Assembly: GCA_030544215.1 (NCBI GenBank)
Contig: JARZZO010000016.1
Span: forward strand, 35,796,001 to 35,860,000
Direction: 5' to 3'
DNA: 64,000 nucleotides
DNA from: Zantedeschia hybrid cultivar
Taxonomy: Eukaryota > Streptophyta > Magnoliopsida > Alismatales > Araceae
Shown piece after piece: positions 33,400-44,693 of the stretch. The notes under the pieces are model-generated. The model saw only the letters and a program-made list of their open reading frames with translations, made no database searches and had not been told where the DNA came from. How positions within the stretch are numbered: the first letter of the stretch is position 1; each line of letters begins with the position of its first letter. A program made the translations under genes and the position numbers.

Positions 33400-33735
33400 T
33401 GCCCAAAATCCCTCGCCGGAAAGCCCCATTCGCCGGAACCCACGGCGGCGCCGCCTCCCCGCGCTGGGCGGGCTCCTGCGGGACGCTCGCCCGCGCGGGG
33501 CGCCGCCAGCGCCGCCGCGCGGCCAACGCCGCCGCGCGCGGCGCTGCGCGGGCCGCGCGCGGCGCCCGCGCGGCCTGCGTGCGGCGCTGTGCGGCCGCAC
33601 GCGGGCCGCGTGCAGCGCTGCGCGGCCGCATGCGGGCCGCGTGTAGCGCTGCGCTGCCGTGCGTGGGCTGCACAGGGCCTCGCGGGCATGCCGCACGGCC
33701 ACGGCACGCCTGCGGCCGCCCGGCCGTACGGCTGT
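33400..33735 (-). other. Extremely GC-rich block in the copia leader
   Basis: About 330 bases of nearly uninterrupted G and C, made of GCGCGGCC, GCCGCGCG and GCGCTGCGCGGCC motifs, in an otherwise AT-rich element. All three frames on both strands are open over much of it, so the 153-codon minus-strand frame (Ala, Arg and Pro rich) reflects composition. It lies just inside the primer binding site in the leader RNA, where packaging and dimerisation signals are usual. Confidence 0.8.
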
Positions 33736-33807
33736 CCGAAATTTTTTTGTTTTTTAAACAAACCGGGAAGAATCCCATAGATCGGAGTCCCAAAAATTCC
33801 GACACGG

Positions 33808-33819
33808 GCTCTGATACCA
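33808..33819 (-). promoter_or_regulatory. Copia primer binding site, initiator tRNA-Met type
   Basis: TGGTATCAGAGC on the minus strand, two bases inside the 5' LTR end. It is complementary to the 3' end of plant initiator methionine tRNA, the standard copia primer. Confidence 0.95.
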
Positions 33820-33821
33820 CT

Positions 33822-34211
33822 TGTTAGGGATTTTAAGAATACCTGGGGCGGAAGCCATCCCTAACGTAGAGGAAGACAATCCTGGAGTCAATCCCCACGC
33901 GCAGCGAACCTCGAACAAGAATCCACGAACTCCGGACGAGAAGACGATGTAAACCCACGCACTGTCTCCACTGGTATCCTCTCTCTATTTGTCTTAATGC
34001 GTATGACATAATGGGGAGTCACAGGCTTCTTTTATAGAGAAGAGGGACCAGTCACATTCTTACTTCTAACAGGATCCTACCCATTACAGGATCCTTATTG
34101 GGCGCCTAATGGGTTAAGCCCAATCATATTCTATTAATTGGATGTCTAATGGTGTGCAAGTGTGCAGCTCAGTAAACACAAGTGGACCACTAATTGGATT
34201 AAAACCCAACA
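33822..34211 (-). repeat. Copia 5' LTR
   Basis: 390 bp, the partner of 27721-28110. It is followed by the target duplication CTGCA at 34212-34216. Confidence 0.97.
34029..34036 (-). promoter_or_regulatory. TATA box in the copia 5' LTR
   Basis: TATAAAAG on the minus strand lies in the middle of the LTR, a plausible core promoter for the element's transcript. The same motif is intact in the other LTR. Confidence 0.6.
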
Positions 34212-37200
34212 CTGCATTGATAATAATGAGAGCTTCGCCTTCCACAAGGGTAGTTCCATGAGAGCTGGCAGCAAGCTTTAGAGCCTCCAGAAGAGCAAGA
34301 GCTTCAACAACACAGGGATCTGAGGAATACACATGTCTGGAAATGCAGTAGGTAGGTATGCCCAAATGATCTCGCATAACAACACCGATACCACCACCAT
34401 GGGAATAAGTAGCTCCATCAAAGTTGATTTTGAACTTGTTGACCTCAGGAGGATGCCATTTAGATAACTTAAGTGATGCTTTAGGGGCCAAATTTGATGT
34501 TGTTGGCTGGCAGGAAAACCAGAAAGCAGTATCAGTGGTGGCAGCAATCACTGTTGAGTAAGGATTAGGCTTCTTTCTTTCAAAGACTTTACAACATCTA
34601 GCCTTCCAGATCTGCCATAGGATTGAGATACACATGGGGATAAGATAAGTGTCTTTCTCACTTTTAGAAAAGGGAGGGGTACTCCACTGCATAATCCTAT
34701 CAGCAAGACATAAGTTTTCGGAGCTAGAGTGATAATTGAGGGGAGAGGCTATCCAAACACAGCGGGCAAAGTTGCAGTGGAAGAAAATGTGGTCTACACT
34801 TTCAAGGTCTAAACAGCACAATGGGCAAAGACTATCAGCAGATGGGATTCTCTTTGAGATAATGCTGTTCACAGGGATGGCATTTCTTATGCATTTCCAG
34901 ATACAGTCGATAATCTTAGAAGGAACCATCTTCCCAATATGGGTACTCCAAATTATCTTCCAAACAGGGTCTGGGGAGGAGGTTGAGACATGGTGAGGAT
35001 CCAACATGAGGAAATGGTAGGCATACTTCACAGAGAAGACACCATTGACATTAAGGGGTCAAATAAGTTTATCTCCAGGACTGTCAATAGTGGTAGGGAG
35101 TGTGATTGAGGAGATGGCTTTGGCAGTGTCATCAGTAAAGATCTTATTTATGAGATTATGGTTCCATTGGTGATTTGAGATCAGCTGACAAACCCAAGTT
35201 GGGAGGGGCTGCAAATAATCATCTCTGATTTTAGGAGTACCCAGGAAATCAGGGATCCACTTGTCTTGCCAAATCTTTGTAGTAAGTCCATCTTGGATGA
35301 CATGAAAATAAATTTGACAGGCAACCTTCCTGACCTGCAGCATAGCTTTCCAAGAGAAAGAGCAAGAACCAGATTCAGGGGCATCCCAGTAGGAGTGGTT
35401 CGCCAAGTACTTAGCTCGAATAAGGGAAGCCCACATGGAATTCTGATTGTGTAAAAATTTCCAGACTATTTTAAGTATAGAGGCTCTGTTAAAAGTCTGA
35501 AGATCTATGATTCCAAGACCACCTGAGAGATTGTGTTGCTTCAAGGATTTCTAATTGCAGAGATGGAGCCTTTTGTGATTTTCTGAATCTCCCCAAAGAA
35601 AAGAACATTAGATCTGATTTAGTTTATGTATGGTGGCTTTGGGTAGAAGACCCATTCCCATAACATGTACTGGAATGGCAGATAAAACAGAATTGATAAG
35701 TGTAACTCTCCCTGCAAAAGACAATGAGTTTGCCTTCCACTTTGACAGTTTAAGCTTCATTCTATCTTCCAAATAGGAGAATTGTACTAGCTTTCCTCTG
35801 ATAGGCCAGAAGGGGACACCAAGATACATTTCTTTTTCTGGCAAGATGGAGATTCCAGTTGAAGAGCTCAGAGCTTGTTTGACAGCAAGAGGTGTGTTTG
35901 GACTGAAGAACAGGCCAGATTTTGTCTTGTTTAAAAGTTGCCCAGACCAATGGTTGTAAGTATTCAGGCAGACAATAAGGCCATTAAGATCAGCATGATT
36001 TGCTCTACCAAAAAGTACAATGTCATCTGCATACATGAGGTGGGTAATCACAGGGGCCCTACAGTTAACTTTTAAACCAGCAATAGTACCCTCTTCAACT
36101 TTGGAGTTTATAAGCTGAGAAAGTATTTCTGCACAGAGAATATAAATATAAGGGGATAGTGGGCAACCTTGCCTGACTCCTCTGCTAGGAATAATATGAC
36201 CAGTGCATTCTCCATTGATGATGACAGAATAGGTGGTGGTGGTGATGAAAAGCAGGATAAGGCTAATAGTGCTATCTGAAAATCCAAACTTCTTGAGAGT
36301 ATTTGCAATGAAGTCCCAGTTAAATTTATCATAAACCTGCTTTTAAAACAAAGGATCCTTCTTTTCCTTTCTTGTTTTTCATGGAATGAACCAATTCTTG
36401 GGTAGTAAGGATGTTATCAAGAATTTGCCTATTAGGAACATAGGCCGACTGGTTCGGAGAAATCAGCTTTGGGAGCAAAGACTTCAAAAGCTTGGCTAGA
36501 ATTTTGGTAGAGATTTTATAGATGACATTTAACAAGCTAATAGGCCTATAATCAGCAGGTGAAACAGCAGGTTTCTTCTTGGGGATCAAAGCAATGAGTG
36601 TGTGGTTCGTTTTTGCAGGCATGCGAATATCTTTGAAGATACCTTGAGTACAACTTATAACCTCAGCTTTCACAATATCCCAATATTGTTGTTAAAATAA
36701 AAGAGGCAGTCCATCAGGGCCAGGAGCCTTTCTGGGAGACATACTTTGAATGGCTTCAGTGATTTCACTGTCAGAAAGAATGGATACCAGCATGCAATTA
36801 TCTTGCTCATTGATCAACTGATCTAGAGTACTGTGAGGCTGCCAATTAATGAAACTTGGGTCAGAAGGAGTTGCTGAGTATAAGTCCTTAAAGTAGTCAG
36901 TGAAATTTGTCTTAATAATGCTCAGATCTTCCACCCAAGTGTCACTACTCAACTGAATTCCAGTGATCCTATTGTTTCCTCTGCGACATAGCATTGAGAG
37001 GTGGAAGAAGTTAGAGTTCTTGTCACCATAAGAGAACCAATGAGCCTTTGCTCTTTGCCTCCAGAATTCATGCTCTTCAAGAAGTGCCTGCTTGAGTGAT
37101 AGTCGAATAGCTCGACTAGCTTCCAAAATTTCCTCTGAGGGTTGGGCCAGATCTAAGGAGTTAAGCTACTTGCCCAGAGCTTCACTTCTCAGTATGGCAT

Positions 37201-38073
37201 TGGAAAAGTTGTATCTTTTCCATTTCCTCGTCATGGACTAGATATTACCAATCTTTCCAGAATAGTCAGACGACAAAAGTTGGGAGGAGAGCCAAGCTGA
37301 ATGTACAACCTTTTTAAAATCATGTCTGAGCGTCCAGGCTGATTCCATCTTGAAAGGAGTACATCTATATTTCTTGGTGGCATCAGTTTTCAGAAGAATG
37401 GGTCTATGATCACTGGCAAAAAGAGGGAGGTGGAGGATTTTTGCATTTGGAAACTGGAGAAACCACTTAGAATTAGCAAAACCTCTGTCAATCCTTTCTC
37501 TGATATGAAAAGGGAGGGACCTGTTATTTGACCAGGTGTAGGCAGGTCCTTCATGGCCAAGATTAATCAAGCCCGTGTCATTAATAAAGGATAGGAAGTG
37601 TTTTGTATGAAGGTTGCTCACAGGACACCCACCATATTTCTCAAACTGAAACATAATGGAGTTGAAATCTCCAATGATACACAAAGGATCATGGATGTTA
37701 TTAATGATAGGAGATAGCTTCTGCCAAAACAACCTGTGATCAGCAGCTTTTGGAGGGGCATACACACAGATAAGAGTCCAAAGATTGTCATCATTATCGA
37801 GGACTTTGGCAATGATATAATTTTTGCAAGAATCCACAATGGTGATCTGGGTAGGGGGTTGCCACCAGAGCCACATGCCTCCACTGAAACCGTCAGATTC
37901 AACAACAAAGGAATTGGAGATTTGGTTCTTGAAAAAATAATTGTTGCTGAAATTTGCCTTGGCCTTAGTCTCAGCAAGGAAACAAACATCAGGTTTTACT
38001 AAAAGGGAGAGTTGTTTGATATAGGGGATTGTCGAGGTCCCTTTCACTCCTCGGCAATTCCAAGCAATAAGTT

Positions 38074-39684
38074 TCATTTGGAACCTTGCGGCAGTTTATA
38101 GTCGGCCGCCACGACTCTATCAACTGTAAGGGGGAAGGAAACTCCCGAATTTGAGGTTCTTCCTACAGCAGGTAGGGGCTTTTTAGTCTTGGTCACTTTG
38201 CTCTGTGCTTTTATCTGTAGCAGATTGTGTCCTGAGTTGTAAGTCAGCAGTGAGCTATTCACATTTAACTCCAAGGGGTTTTGGGATTTAACTGTCAGAC
38301 CATCATCCACAAATTTAACTTTTTTCACCGGATCATCTTTGAGGTCAAGTTTACCAGGCTCACCTTTTTTCCTCTTTGACGGAGACAGGCTGTTGTCTAG
38401 AATGGAGATGGGGATACTGTAATCCGTTTTCATAGGTAGGTGTGAGGAAAGGAGAGGTACATTGTGTAACACTCCATCGCTGACAGCTGAGATACTAAGG
38501 GGTGTCTCTAGTGGGATAAGTTGCAGGCTAGTATGTTGAGTAGTGTCTTCAAAAGGCTGTTGAGGGCCTTTTCTCGTAGGTGTTGTCCCATCACTGACAG
38601 TCCTAGGTTCACATTGCATCGCATCTTTATTGATTAATTGCTGACAAGGGATTTGAAGTGTATCAGAGCTAGCAGTGGTGGTAGCGTGTATACCATGGAC
38701 TGAGGTGTCAGTTTGTTCATCAAGGAAACTTATTTTTTTCCTAGCCTTCGACTGTGTTTCAGCTTTCAGCTTCAGATTTCCAAAGCAAGTGGATGAGAGG
38801 TTTGATAAATCATCTTTGCAAGTAGAGGAAGCATCTTGGTTGGATTGTAAGATCCTTTGTTCTTTGGGAGGAACGTTGGAGGCTTTTAGCCAGTTTCCAT
38901 ACTCAAATTTGATGGCATGGGTCATGTATTCCTTAAGTTTTGGAGAATACGAACCTTTGATCTGAGCTTTTAGCTGAAGAAGTTTTTTGCAGGCTTCAGC
39001 TTCGTGTCCCAATACACCACAGAAGGAGCAAATGCAAGGCATTCTCTCATAGGCAACATCAAAGATTTTAACTGAACCATCTGGAAGCCTAGCAGAGATA
39101 TGTGGTTTTAAAGGCTGTGAGACATCAATGGAGATCCTGACTCGGGCATAGGTGCTCCAGAACATAGTACCTCCTGGATGTGTGGGGTAAGGATTTCCAA
39201 GTTGGGAAGCTAATTTTTCCACCACTTTGTCAGATAGAAAATCTTCAGGAAGATCATAAATCCGAGTCCAAAGGTCTCCTCTTTTCAACTGGTATTCAGA
39301 AGGGGAGGTGTTTTGTTTGCATCTCTCCAGCAGTAAGAGGTCTCCATTATAGAACCAGGGGGATCTTTTGAAGACAAGGTCTATCTCTTCACACGAAGAT
39401 AATCTTAATAAGAATGTATTATTGGAGTAATCTAGGAGGAGCCACTGACCTGATGGTTTCCACATTCTGGATATCCATTCCTTAAGCCCTGCTGGTCTGG
39501 TTTTGTTACATGAGTGGACTTTAACTATAAAACTCAGCTTTCATCTGCATAGCTCGTCAAGATCAGTTTCCTCCAGTTTGACTGGGGAGACTTGGGCTTC
39601 CTTGCTCATAAGTTTCTTGAAATTTCTCAGTAGCTCGACTTCATCTTGGTTGAGTTGTGTCTCTTTCGGATCTACTTCTTCCAT
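38074..39684 (-). pseudogene. LINE ORF1: DUF4283-like and zinc-knuckle protein, one stop codon
   Basis: ORF1 proteins bind LINE RNA and act as chaperones. The frame opens with MEEVDPKETQLNQDEVELL at 39684 and runs to the TGA at 38074, 537 codons with one internal TGA at 39541-39543. From the next ATG (39465) it is open for 463 codons. The N-terminal third is a DUF4283-like domain (FLLRLSSCEEIDLVFKRSPW, then GDLWTRIYDLP). A CCHC knuckle follows: CSFCGVLGHEAEAC. The rest is Ser/Lys/Thr rich. The stop codon overlaps the ORF2 ATG as ATGA. Confidence 0.88.
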
Positions 39685-40066
39685 GGAAAGAAGTAGTGGG
39701 GTGCGTCAGGGAAGCAGGGGATGGGGGGTAGGAGAAGGGGGGGGGGAGAAAGGAAGAAGGCCAGGGAGGAGAAGAGGCAGTTCAGCTAAGAACTCTGCAA
39801 GTTTCTATAGAGGAAGGGGAAAAGGTTACTGTAGCCACAGTGTAACTAGCCGTTGATATTTAAAAACTCAAGAGGGTACTCCTGCGGTTAGGGTTCTTCC
39901 TGAGAGGGTAGTAGCTAAGGGTGAACAAGAAGGTGGGTAAGGGAGATGAAGGAGAGGGGAAGCAAAGCCGGAGCTCTAAGTATTCCAGAGCAGAGGTTTG
40001 AGGAGTCCAGCTGTCAACTTGGGAAGAAGAAGAAGAAGAAGGCCGAGCGCTTTCAACATATACATT

Positions 40067-41708
40067 GTGATAGTGTTCCTATAGGTGGGGTCTAGTCCCC
40101 AAATGTGAAACCAAATTGTTGGATGGGGCACTTGTGATCATGTTTATTTACAATCTTGATGTGACTATACTCACTGTAACCCTTGTGTTAGAAATTCAAG
40201 GGTACTACAAGTAAAGGCTATTGTTTCATTGCCTAGTATAGGTAAGTGTGTTCGCGGCAAGCCCAGAGCTCCTCGAAGCTTTACTGTTGTATCTCCAGTC
40301 CTAAAACTTGAACTTTTCTGCAGGGTACAATCTATCTACGGTGTTTATCCTTGTCTGGGCGTCTCTCATGGCTTGCCTTGTCTATTTGTGACTTCACAAT
40401 ATTTGTGGCAACATTTGCTCTCTCTCTCCCCCTGCTAGTGAGCCGAAATGAACAATCAGGCAATGGTGATGTGTTAGCTTTGGCTGTGCATTGGCAGCAT
40501 AGTTATGTACTGGCAAGGATTTTTTTATACATACCTAAAATGAAGTAAAAGGAACAAAGCACCAAGGCTTGTCATTCATTCCTCCAGCAAACGATTTCAA
40601 CAGTGATGTAGCCGAAGCTATCACGACCGGATTCCGAGGCTGGAATCCAAAGTTTGGACCCAAAGCTGGATCGGATCAATGAAGAGGCCCGACGGGGATC
40701 CGGAACGAGGCGAGGGCGGAGACGGGGCCGAGGATCCGAAGCCGAGGGGTGCCCGGGCGAGGGCTTGTCGGGAGCGAAGCCAAGACTCCCTCGGACGAGG
40801 CGGACCAGCCTACGGGAGGTGTGGCCGAGACTCCTCCGGACGAGGCGGAGGCAAACCAGCCGTCGAGACCGGAGGGAGAAGACCCGAGGTCGGCGAAGAT
40901 TCAAACCGAAGCTCCTGCAGAAGGAGGGAAAGAAGAAGAAAAACCAGTCAGTAGGAGTCCCGGGCTTCGGCCCTAAGGAACCCCCTCCGACGGCTAAGTT
41001 AGCTTCTGAAAATTATTCGATTCAGAAGAGAAGGAAGAAGTAACTTTAATACTTTTTGGACTGTAATCTTTGGGGTCTCAAAGACATACCTTTGGTAATA
41101 AATAGCCGTGTATTTATAGCGGAGGATAGAGGTTGCTTAATGGTGGCAGCCGATATAGGACTATGTTCTGGGTTTACTGGTAAACCGCCATAGTACCTAA
41201 CCCTCCCACCGGAGTGGGCCGGATACGGCTACTGGGCCGAAGGGGGTTGGGCTGATGCCGCTCAGTGGGCTGAAGCCTACTGGGCCGAGGGCTGCTAAGC
41301 CGCTAATGGGCCGAAAGCTATTGGGCCGCTGATGGGCCGAGGACTACTGGGCTGCTTACTGGGCCGAGGACTGCTGGGCCGCTAAGGGGCCGAGGGTTGC
41401 TAGGCCGCTAATGGGCCGAAGGCTGCCAGTGGGCTTTTACTGCTGCTGTTAAACTAATCTTAGTGTTGGGCTTGTTTTAATAGGCCGAATCAGATTCTGC
41501 CTCATCAAACAGTATCTTCTTTGCTGGCTTCCTCTCTTCCGGCCTAACTGCTGATCTCCGGTCACCATGCATCTTCCACATCCTATTAAATGTCCAAAGG
41601 AATTTGGATTGACCACACACAAATTAACATGGTGACAAAAGATATGTTAGACCTTTGATTCTTGAAGCGGATAAATCCCAAGAAACAAGGATCTGAAACA
41701 AAATCACC
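40067..41708. other. Right flank of the LINE insertion, GC-rich and repeat-bearing
   Basis: From about 40610 to 41040 the sequence is G/A-rich and open in all plus frames (Arg, Glu, Gly rich), which I regard as compositional. TATTTATAG near 41110 and the GGGCCG repeats that follow could belong to a solo LTR, but I found no matching ends or target duplication. No gene is assigned. Confidence 0.35.
41281..41430. repeat. 26-bp GGGCCGA tandem repeat, about 6 copies
   Basis: Units such as TGGGCCGAGGGCTGCTAAGC start at about 41281, 41307, 41333, 41360, 41386 and 41412. Each carries TGGGCCGA and a CTGCTRGGCCGCTAA-like half. Confidence 0.8.
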
Positions 41709-44523
41709 TTCTTTAGAGTTGCAGTGGATGCGAAGTCTTCGTGATACGCACTGTTTGCACCCTCATCCTTATGAGGCTGACGAGCATCATTCACTGCAAT
41801 ATTTTGATCTGTCCTATTTTTCATAGCCAATACACATCCAGTTGAGCAAGGACTTTCTTCCATCTGGACACATGAACTCCCGAATTCTAGACAGCCTGTG
41901 CTAGAAACCCTATCATAATGGGCTGTAGAATGAGAATCGGAAAAGCAAACATGGGCGCGCGTTTCTCGATTTATGCTCCCAACATTCATGTCCAAATAAT
42001 CAGCATGAAGGCAGTCCTTATCGGAGGCCGGGGTTATTTCCAAGCCTTCATTCTTCCATGTACGTGCCTCAGTTTGATTCAAGTGATCTGTGCCAACTGA
42101 CACTCGTCTCTCTGAAAACTCTACCAGTACTGGAAGGCTTGTACCGAACGACACATCAGAGTCCATTTTCTGGATCTTTATCTGACAAATCTCTTCTGAG
42201 CCTTTGCTTTCCGTAGGGTTGGCCTCCAAATGGTGTAGGATGGAAACTGATGATTCCTCTGCAAGAGATCCTGGGACTGTTTCATTATGTATTAAACATT
42301 TATCTTTGAGAACTTGAGAGATACCTGTATAATCAATACCTTGTTGCACCTTGTCCTTTATGCAACAATCCATGCTGTCTCCTGCACACGGTTCCACAAA
42401 AGAACCTTTCTCGATCTCTACAGGTTCATCACTTATTCTGAAACTAGGACAACATGTTTTGCCAGGGATTTCTCTTCGCTCTCAGTTATACTAGGCTGAC
42501 TGCCAACTGTTTGCTTTCCCACGCCCTCCATCCACAAATTATTTACCATCTGGTTCTCCATGGATTGCCTGCAAGTTTTACCATCTACAACTGCAATCTG
42601 ATGTGCTTTTATATTCTCATCCGACACACTAGCTTTACTATGACAATTTGCACTTGATTGTCTCTCAGCCTCATTCTTACAGAATTTGCTTCACATCTTC
42701 AAAAGCAGAGCTGTAACTCTTACAATCTTCATCTATTAATTTCTCAAATATCAATTCTTTCTCCAAAGGTGAATCGTTTACTCTACCAAAAGTGTCCACT
42801 GACAAATCACAAAAATCCACTGTTTGCCCTTCTACAGCAGAGAATGCATCTTCGTTAGGTGACACGAAACCATTAGACTGTTTCTCACAATCACTGCATG
42901 ACATCCGTGAAGTGGCTGCAGTGCCCGTTGCTTGGTGGATAGTTACCATCTGATTCACTGCAACCCACTGAAACCTGACATAGGAGGAGCTCTTTGGAAA
43001 CCGAGTCTCTATGAGACGCATGAAGAAAATTGTCATCAATTAGTGCCCGGTTTTGGACGTCTAAAGTGTGTGGATCCCTATCTGTGTTTGATGCTTGTGA
43101 TTCATGACTAATATATAGCTGAGTCCATATCCAAGTCGATGTTTCCAACGCTCAGGTTGCACAACTTACTGGACACGGAATCCAGCCCAATTTCATTCTG
43201 GGTTTCTTTATTTAATGTCATCAACTATACTACCTGGATGTCCTTGCAGTCTCAGTTCATCCATTAAACCAATTTGGCTGTTCTTTTCTGAAGACTGAAA
43301 GCCTGGAAACTGGGGACAGCCATTAGTATCTGAAAGATCTTCACAAATTACTGTTACATTATTTCCCGAGTTGTGGCTAGCTATAAGGGAAACTTCAGCA
43401 TCACACGATATCTTGTTTTCTGGGTGGCTTTGATTTGCATTAGATCCCTCAATGTGTGAGCAGGATTGGTCATCTGCCACTGTCTCAGTGGAAACAGAAT
43501 AACAATTATTGATGTTTTGATGAAGTGAATCTGAGTTACCTGATAGGGGATCAGGGGACCCAAACACTAAGTTTGTAATCAAATAACTGCCAGAATTCAA
43601 GTCTGAGATAGTTGGAGTATCCCACGCTACTTTTCCCTCGGTGTCCCTTAATTGCACTTCTGGATGTCTATTTTCACATAACGAGTCTATCAAGTCAGCA
43701 CAACTGCCTTCAGACGGTCCATTGTTACATTCAAGCACATGTCTACCTTTTCCTTCAGAGATTTTGTCAAGTAATAACGCAGAGGTGGAGTCAATGGCAT
43801 CATAATCTTCTGCGGAGCAATTAAGTAAATGGTTTTTTACCCATACAAGGAATAAAGGTCACCTTTGAGAATGCTTCCTTAATTTGCAGAGTCTGGATTT
43901 CCGTATGATTCAGAAAGAAATTTAATGCTGTCATCCTGCATTGAGGTGCTGGATTCATACCCTTTTTCTTTTACATCAAAGGCTAAACATGAATCTGATC
44001 TACTAGCCGACTTCCTAGACGACCAAGTACCAGCTAGGGAATGGCTGAAATCAAATTCGTGAATCTCAGTGCCACTACTGATCTTGGTTTGTAACCAGCT
44101 TATGTCCTCTGTAGATGCAAAATAAGTCCTAGCATCCAGATGAGCTAGGCATGTCCTGCGCGGTGGAGACAACTCTCTACAACACAGTGTGTTAACCTGA
44201 AGTTACCATTAGATGTGCCGTTTGAATGGGGAAAGTACGTGCATGGATGTATCTACGATGTTTTCAACAGATTGTACACCCGTAAACATATCTTCATCTT
44301 GTTCGCAAGACAACGTACATAAATTCTGAGACGGATAGATATTTTCTTCAGCAACCAAGCCACTTCCAGGCAAATTTTCTCCAATCAAACTAGAAATATC
44401 TGCATCATCATACGAAGTTATTGAGGCAGGGCTGTGAAGCTCACATTCCCGGTAGGTGTCGTCAGCATCATCACACTCAGAACATGAACTATGATGCCAC
44501 ATGTAGTCCGAATCCAAGCTCCT
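41709..44523 (-). pseudogene. Decayed long acidic region of the CH-domain gene
   Basis: Read right to left, this starts at a TTTGCAG acceptor (44523, RSLDSDYMWHHSSCSECDDAD) and continues as Ser/Asp/Glu-rich low-complexity coding sequence. Segments are SPPRRTCLAHLDARTYF (44172), AEDYDAIDSTSALLLDKISE (about 43800), SYLITNLVFGSPDPLSG (43590), ETQNEIGLDSVSSKLCNLSVG, then HTLDVQNRALIDDNFLH, LSVDTFGRVNDSPLEKELIFE and IQKMDSDVSFGTSLPV. It ends at a KK-GTGATT donor at about 41709. Stops at 44209, 44203 and 43879, and frame changes near 43850, 43210, 43100, 42930, 42660 and 42410, join the pieces, so no continuous protein can be made. Some gaps could be introns, but too few splice sites fit. Confidence 0.65.
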
Positions 44524-44693
44524 CTGCAAAGATTATATATATATATAGTGTTAGCAAGCTTGCATGATTATCTGCACATAAAATTGTTCACTCCTACTTA
44601 ATTTAAGTATTTCCCCTAAACATCCCGAAACAACAAAAATGGATAGTGCATATATATACTGTCTCATTGAATTTTGAGGTGGGTGAAACTTGC

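Larger units (their letters stand above)
27721..34211 (-). mobile_element. Ty1/copia retrotransposon, nested in the LINE
   Basis: The element is 6,491 bp, transcribed right to left. Both LTRs are 390 bp and begin and end TGTTRG...YAACA on the minus strand. My hand alignment finds about 18 substitutions and no indels between them, roughly 4.6% divergence. The primer binding site, polypurine tract, GC-rich leader, and remnants of gag, protease, integrase, reverse transcriptase and RNase H are present in copia order. The reading frame is broken and has internal deletions, so the element is not autonomous. Confidence 0.95.
27471..38077 (-). pseudogene. LINE ORF2: endonuclease, reverse transcriptase, RNase H (interrupted)
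   Basis: ORF2 nicks the target and copies the LINE RNA. The endonuclease starts at 38077 (MKLIAWNCRG, then IGDFNSI, ERIDRGFAN and SDHRPIL). The reverse transcriptase runs from about 36750: KAPGPDGLP, LIPKKK, YRPISLLNVIYKI, SRGVRQGCPLSPYIYIL and YADDIVLF (36020-36045). A Cys-rich zf-RVT block (LCPLCCLDLESVDHIFFHC) and an RNase H domain (KINFDGATYSHGGGIGVV, then FISRTCNGVAHCLAKLA) follow. The start codon overlaps the ORF1 stop (ATGA). Lesions are in-frame stops at 37238, about 37168, 36692 and 35608, and a frameshift near 36335. The copia element splits RNase H. Joining 34217 to 27715 restores the RNase H frame, so the domain was open at insertion. Confidence 0.9.
27439..40051 (-). mobile_element. 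L1-type LINE, near full length, split by a copia element
   Basis: The LINE reads right to left: 5' leader (about 40051-39685), ORF1 (39684-38074), ORF2 (38077-27471) and a short 3' region ending in a run of 11 T on the plus strand (27437-27447), the poly(A) tail. The flanks TTCAGCATATACATT (27424-27438) and TTCAACATATACATT (40052-40066) are a 15-bp target duplication with one mismatch. Without the 6.5-kb copia insertion the LINE is about 6.1 kb, which fits a full-length plant L1. The few lesions suggest moderate age. Confidence 0.9.

Noticed and set aside
33359..33820. 153-codon Ala/Arg-rich open frame
   Set aside because: All frames on both strands are open because the sequence is almost pure G and C. 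It lies in the untranslated leader of the copia element.
40654..41043. 129-codon Arg/Lys-rich open frame on the plus strand
   Set aside because: Overlapping frames on both strands are equally open, a sign of composition bias; no domain or promoter is evident.
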